Origin: Kitasatospora sp. NBC_01266
Lineage (GTDB): Bacteria; Actinomycetota; Actinomycetes; Streptomycetales; Streptomycetaceae
Length of the DNA: 64,000 nucleotides
NCBI RefSeq assembly: GCF_036242395.1
Contig: NZ_CP108458.1
Span: 6,820,001 to 6,884,000, forward strand
Direction of reading: 5' to 3'
This document shows positions 60,706 through 64,000 of this stretch, in pieces (the stretch's first letter is position 1; the number at the start of each line of letters is the position of its first letter). The notes beneath the pieces were generated by a model. That model had not been told where the DNA came from. It made no database searches and saw nothing but the letters and a program-made list of their open reading frames with translations. The position numbers and the translations under genes were made by a program.

Positions 60706-61017
60706 TCAGACGAGGGCGGGTTCCGGCTCGACGAGGTCGGCCACCACCCAGTCGCTGATCGCCCGCCACTTCTCGATGGCCTGTCGGTGGAACGGGTGGA
60801 CCAGGTAGCGCTCCAGCGCGTCCTGGTCCGCGAGCAGGCCGATCACCGCGAAGTCGTAGGCGATCGGCCGGGCCGAGGTGTTCCGGCCGGTCTGCCAGTG
60901 CAGCAGTTCGGGGACTTCGGCGCCGATCCGGGCGGCGATCCGCTCGGCCTCGGCCACGGCCGGGTCACCCCAGTCGCAGTCCGGTTTGAGCTTGAACAGG
61001 GCGATGTGACGGATCAT
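60706..61017 (-). CDS. Dabb (stress-responsive A/B barrel) protein
   Basis: A 103-aa dimeric alpha-beta barrel protein. MIRHIALFKLKP at the start and HPFHRQAIEKWRAISDWVVA (about 74-93) near the end are the Dabb-domain hallmarks. LLHWQTGRNTSARPIAYDFA (about 38-57) makes the central strands. Some Dabb proteins are cyclases (olivetolic acid cyclase) or act on reactive intermediates; many have no known role. The ATG overlaps the NRPS stop by four bases (ATGA), which ties it to the pathway. Confidence 0.85.
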   Translation of the reverse strand: MIRHIALFKLKPDCDWGDPAVAEAERIAARIGAEVPELLHWQTGRNTSARPIAYDFAVIGLLADQDALERYLVHPFHRQAIEKWRAISDWVVADLVEPEPALV

Positions 61018-64000
61018 CGGTTCCTCCGGGAGGCGAGCAGCCCGCCGGCGTGCAGGTGGTGTACGTAGTGGTCGAGCAGCGCGGTGTCGACGGCCGGGCA
61101 GGACCGCTTCCAGTTCGGCCAGATCTGCTGGATGCGGGTCTGGTCCATGCGGGGGAAGACGGATTCCAGGAACAGCTCCTTGACGCTGATGTCCGCGTGG
61201 TTGGCGCGGGTGGCGAACAGCGGCGCGAACGGGGCGACCAACGTGTCAGGGTGTTCACGGACGTGCTCCAGCACCAGCTGCACCCAGTCGCGGTAAGGCA
61301 GTTCCCGGATGGTGTGCCCGGCGGCGCGCAGCCGGTCGACCGTGTCGGTGAGCATCGCGGGGCGCGGATTGGTCAGTTGGAACACCCCTCCGACGTGCGG
61401 GTAGCTGGTCGCCACGCCGACGATCGCCTCAGCGACGCAGTCCACCGGAACCAGGTCGAACGGCAGCCGGATGTCCGGGGCGGCCTCGAGCCGGGTGATC
61501 GCGTCCAGCAGCGCGCACAGGGCGGTGTCGGTGTTCCACGCGCCGGTGCGGCTGTGCCCGGTGATCTCGTACGGCCGGTAGACGGTGACCGGCAGCCCGG
61601 CCTGGGCGGCGTGTTGCAGCAGGCGCTCGGCGACCCACTTCGATTCGCCGTACCCCAGGCTGATCAGTTCGGGATGGCTCAGCGGGCTGGTCTCGGTGAA
61701 CTGCCGCACGCCCGCGGCACCGCTGCCCGCCAGCACGGCGACGCTGGAGACGTGGTGCAGCGGGATGCGCCGGGCCGCGGCCAGCCCGATCAGCTCGCGG
61801 ACCGCGGTCACGTTGGGGCCGCGCAGCGCGCTGTACGGGTAGATGAAGTTGACGTGGGCGGCGTTGTGCAGGATGAGGTCGACCGAGTCCGCGAGCCGTC
61901 GCCGGTCTTCGGTCGACAGGCCCAGCCCGGCGCGGGACAGGTCGGCCGGATGGACCTCGATCCGCTGCGGATCGGGCTGCTCGATCCCGTACCGCAGCAG
62001 GTTGGCGCGGACGCGGTCGCGAGCGTGGGCCGGGTCAGCGGCCCGTACCAGGCAGTGGACGAGGATGTCGGGTTGCCGCATCAGGCGCTCCAGCAGGAAG
62101 GCGCCCAGGAAGCCGGTGGCTCCGGTGAGGAGCACGTGACGCAGTGGGCCGCGACCGGCCGCCGGCCGGTCGAGCGGAGGCAGCGTCAGATCGAGCGAGG
62201 CCTCGGCCTCGAAATAGCCGTGCTCGGCCGGCTCGGGCGCCAGCGCGGAACCGGACTCGCGGAACCCGGCCAGTGCTGCACGGTGGGCCGAGAAGGTGGG
62301 CTGGGCCAGCAGGCTGCGCAGCAGCGGTCGGAACCGGTCCGGCGGCAGACTCAACGCGGTGAGCGTGCGGTTCACGAGGTGCGCCGCGAGCAGGGAGTTC
62401 CCGCCGGCTTCGAAGAAGTGGGTGTCCGGGTGGACCGGCACCCCCAGGCTGTCGGCCCAGATCCGGCGCAGGGGGTCGTCGTCCGCCGGTGCGCCGTGCT
62501 GCCCCGGCCTGTCGTCCGCGGGTGCCTGGAGGCCGGCCCGCAGGGCGGCGTAATCGATCTTTCCGTTGTCGGTGAGCGGGAACCGGTCCACGGGTCTGAT
62601 CGGCGTGGGGATGCTGTGCGCGGGCAGCCGCTCGGCCAGGAACATGCGCACCTGGTCCGGGTGAACGGGACGGTCGGGTCGGGCGGAGGTGACGAAGGCG
62701 CTCAGCGTCCTGCTCATGTCGTCCTCCCCCCGGACCAGGACGGCTGCCTCGGCGACGTCCGGGTGCGCTCGCAACTGCGCCTCCAGCGCGTCCAGTTCGA
62801 TCCGGCAGCCGCGGATCTTCACCTGGCGGTCGGACCGTCCGAGGAACTCCAGAGTTCCGTCGGGGTTCCACCGGGCCCGGTCGCCGCTGTGGTAGAGCCG
62901 GACGCCGGACCGGCCGCCGACGGCCATGGTGACGAACGCCTTCCTGGTCTCCTCCGCGCGCCCCAGGTAGCCCAGTGCCAGCCCGTCGCCGCCGATGTAC
63001 AGCTCGCCTTCTTGCCCGGGGAGTGCGGGGCTGCCGTCCTCCAGCAGGACGTGGCACTCGCTGCCCGCCACCGGCTGCCCGATGGGAACGGAGGCCGCGT
63101 CCTGCGCGATGCTGCGCAGGTCATGCGTGGTGACCAGGATGCCCGCTTCGGTCACGCCGTAGCCGTGGATGAGGCGGCGCGGCGCACCGCTGTCCAGGAC
63201 CGCACGGGCGAGCCCGGCGGCCATGGCCTCACCGCCCGTCAGCACCATCTCCAACCCCGCGAAGACGCCCGGTCGGAAGCGGACCGCGTGGTGGAACAGA
63301 CTCATGGTCAGGAAGGCGTGGCTGACCTGCTCGCGGTCCATCAGGGCCTGCAGCGCGCTGGGCTCGAGCAGCTCGTTGGGCCCCGCCACCACCAGGCAGC
63401 CGCCGTTGAGCAGGGTCGACCACACCTCCATCAGCGACCCGTCGAACGACAGGCCGAAGGTCTGCAGGACCCGCTTTCCCGACCCCGCGCACCACGGAAG
63501 GCCGTCGAGACCGAGCCGCGCCACCGCCTTGTGGGGCACCACCACCGCCTTCGGCCGCCCCGTGGTACCCGAGGTGAACAGGATGTACGCGGCATCCTCC
63601 GCCCGGCACGTCCGGTCGTCCGGCGCGGACCGCGAAGGCTCGGTCGGCCGGTGCTCGACCGCCTCGGCGAAGGGCAGCCACCGCACCGGCAGCGACTCGC
63701 GGACGGATCGGTGACCGGGCAGCAGCACCACCACCTCCGCCCCGGAGTCGACCACCATGTCGCTCATCCGCGCGGCCGGGTGATGGGCATCCAGCGGGAC
63801 GGCGACGGAACCCGCCTTCAGGACGCCGCACAGCGCGACCGTGGACTCCCAGGACCGGGTACCGAGCACCCCGACCGTCATCCCAGGGCGCACACCGCGC
63901 TCCGTCAGCGCCCCGGCGACCGCGGCAGCCATGTCGTCGAGTTCCCGGTAGGACAGCTCCCGCCCCCCGTCCCGTACCGCCGGCGCCCCAGGGGTACGGG
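61014..64000 (-). CDS. NRPS: adenylation, carrier and thioester-reductase domains (5' end outside window)
   Basis: At least 995 residues, running off the right edge with the A-domain start (PAVRDGGRELSYRELDDMAA) at the border. The A domain has A3 AYILFTSGTTGRPKAVVV, A5 GYGVTEAGI, A7 LYHSGDRARWNPDG, A8 RQVKIRGCRIELDALEAQL and A10 NGKIDYAAL. The A4 core FDGSLMEV keeps the Asp that binds an alpha-amino group. The carrier serine is in FFEAGGNSLLAAHL (near 62400). The reductase begins LLTGATGFLGAFLLERL (near 62130) and has the YGESKWVAERLL active site. This A-PCP-R layout predicts NAD(P)H-dependent release as aldehyde or alcohol. A preceding condensation domain cannot be excluded. Confidence 0.93.
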   Translation of the reverse strand, partial: RTPGAPAVRDGGRELSYRELDDMAAAVAGALTERGVRPGMTVGVLGTRSWESTVALCGVLKAGSVAVPLDAHHPAARMSDMVVDSGAEVVVLLPGHRSVRESLPVRWLPFAEAVEHRPTEPSRSAPDDRTCRAEDAAYILFTSGTTGRPKAVVVPHKAVARLGLDGLPWCAGSGKRVLQTFGLSFDGSLMEVWSTLLNGGCLVVAGPNELLEPSALQALMDREQVSHAFLTMSLFHHAVRFRPGVFAGLEMVLTGGEAMAAGLARAVLDSGAPRRLIHGYGVTEAGILVTTHDLRSIAQDAASVPIGQPVAGSECHVLLEDGSPALPGQEGELYIGGDGLALGYLGRAEETRKAFVTMAVGGRSGVRLYHSGDRARWNPDGTLEFLGRSDRQVKIRGCRIELDALEAQLRAHPDVAEAAVLVRGEDDMSRTLSAFVTSARPDRPVHPDQVRMFLAERLPAHSIPTPIRPVDRFPLTDNGKIDYAALRAGLQAPADDRPGQHGAPADDDPLRRIWADSLGVPVHPDTHFFEAGGNSLLAAHLVNRTLTALSLPPDRFRPLLRSLLAQPTFSAHRAALAGFRESGSALAPEPAEHGYFEAEASLDLTLPPLDRPAAGRGPLRHVLLTGATGFLGAFLLERLMRQPDILVHCLVRAADPAHARDRVRANLLRYGIEQPDPQRIEVHPADLSRAGLGLSTEDRRRLADSVDLILHNAAHVNFIYPYSALRGPNVTAVRELIGLAAARRIPLHHVSSVAVLAGSGAAGVRQFTETSPLSHPELISLGYGESKWVAERLLQHAAQAGLPVTVYRPYEITGHSRTGAWNTDTALCALLDAITRLEAAPDIRLPFDLVPVDCVAEAIVGVATSYPHVGGVFQLTNPRPAMLTDTVDRLRAAGHTIRELPYRDWVQLVLEHVREHPDTLVAPFAPLFATRANHADISVKELFLESVFPRMDQTRIQQIWPNWKRSCPAVDTALLDHYVHHLHAGGLLASRRNR

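Overview
The window is chromosomal DNA of a high-GC actinomycete, almost certainly a streptomycete (Streptomyces, Kitasatospora or a close relative). This rests on codon use, GTG and TTG starts, a monomeric NADP isocitrate dehydrogenase, a DasR-type box before a chitinase, a rifamycin-associated element, a rare TTA codon and many MerR/TetR/XRE/HxlR/LysR regulators. Most of it is ordinary single genes and short operons. The right end enters a biosynthetic gene cluster. No prophage, CRISPR array, IS transposase or rRNA was seen.

Layout: 1-9.4 kb holds a KimA-type K+ importer (cut by the left edge), a RidA protein, a large secreted deacetylase-like protein with Ig repeats, and icd. 9.4-10.7 kb is repeat-rich: an 18-bp tandem array, a di-Mop molybdate-binding gene and a MITE-like element. 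11.5-16.4 kb is a divergent glycerophospholipid or ether-lipid locus (lipid kinase, alkyl-DHAP synthase-like oxidase, TetR, GlpD). 16.4-17.5 kb is a patch of three decayed genes. 17.5-32 kb carries an S4 protein, a membrane XRE regulator, a sedolisin protease, an ADP-ribosylglycohydrolase, a P450, a MerR/amidohydrolase pair, SatP, an erythromycin-esterase relative, a Thr/Ser dehydratase and an isochorismatase. 32.4-35.3 kb is a rifamycin-response locus: RAE box, deletion remnant of a rifamycin-glycosyltransferase-like gene, and a HelR/HelD-like ATPase. 36.4 kb has an odd tRNA-Cys. 36.5-44 kb holds a permease behind a CsoR-like operator and several regulator/efflux genes. 44-46.3 kb is a Mg2+-type NRAMP transporter behind an M-box riboswitch. 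46.3-52.3 kb has ohr/ohrR, FUSC and a fused AccD-AccA.

52.3-54.1 kb is metG, preceded by a short reading frame with tandem Met codons and mutually exclusive hairpins. I read this as a ribosome-mediated attenuator. A GH18 chitinase, a cupin and an M48 protease follow.

57.5-64 kb (minus strand, running off the right edge) is an operon with overlapping or nearly touching genes. In transcription order it encodes an A-PCP-reductase NRPS, a Dabb-domain protein, a PaaK-like adenylate-forming enzyme, a class IV aminotransferase and a BacA-type prephenate decarboxylase. Together they predict a non-aromatised, prephenate-derived amino acid that is loaded and released reductively as an aldehyde or alcohol. 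This is the best candidate here for an undescribed system. All assignments are by eye; no database search was run.
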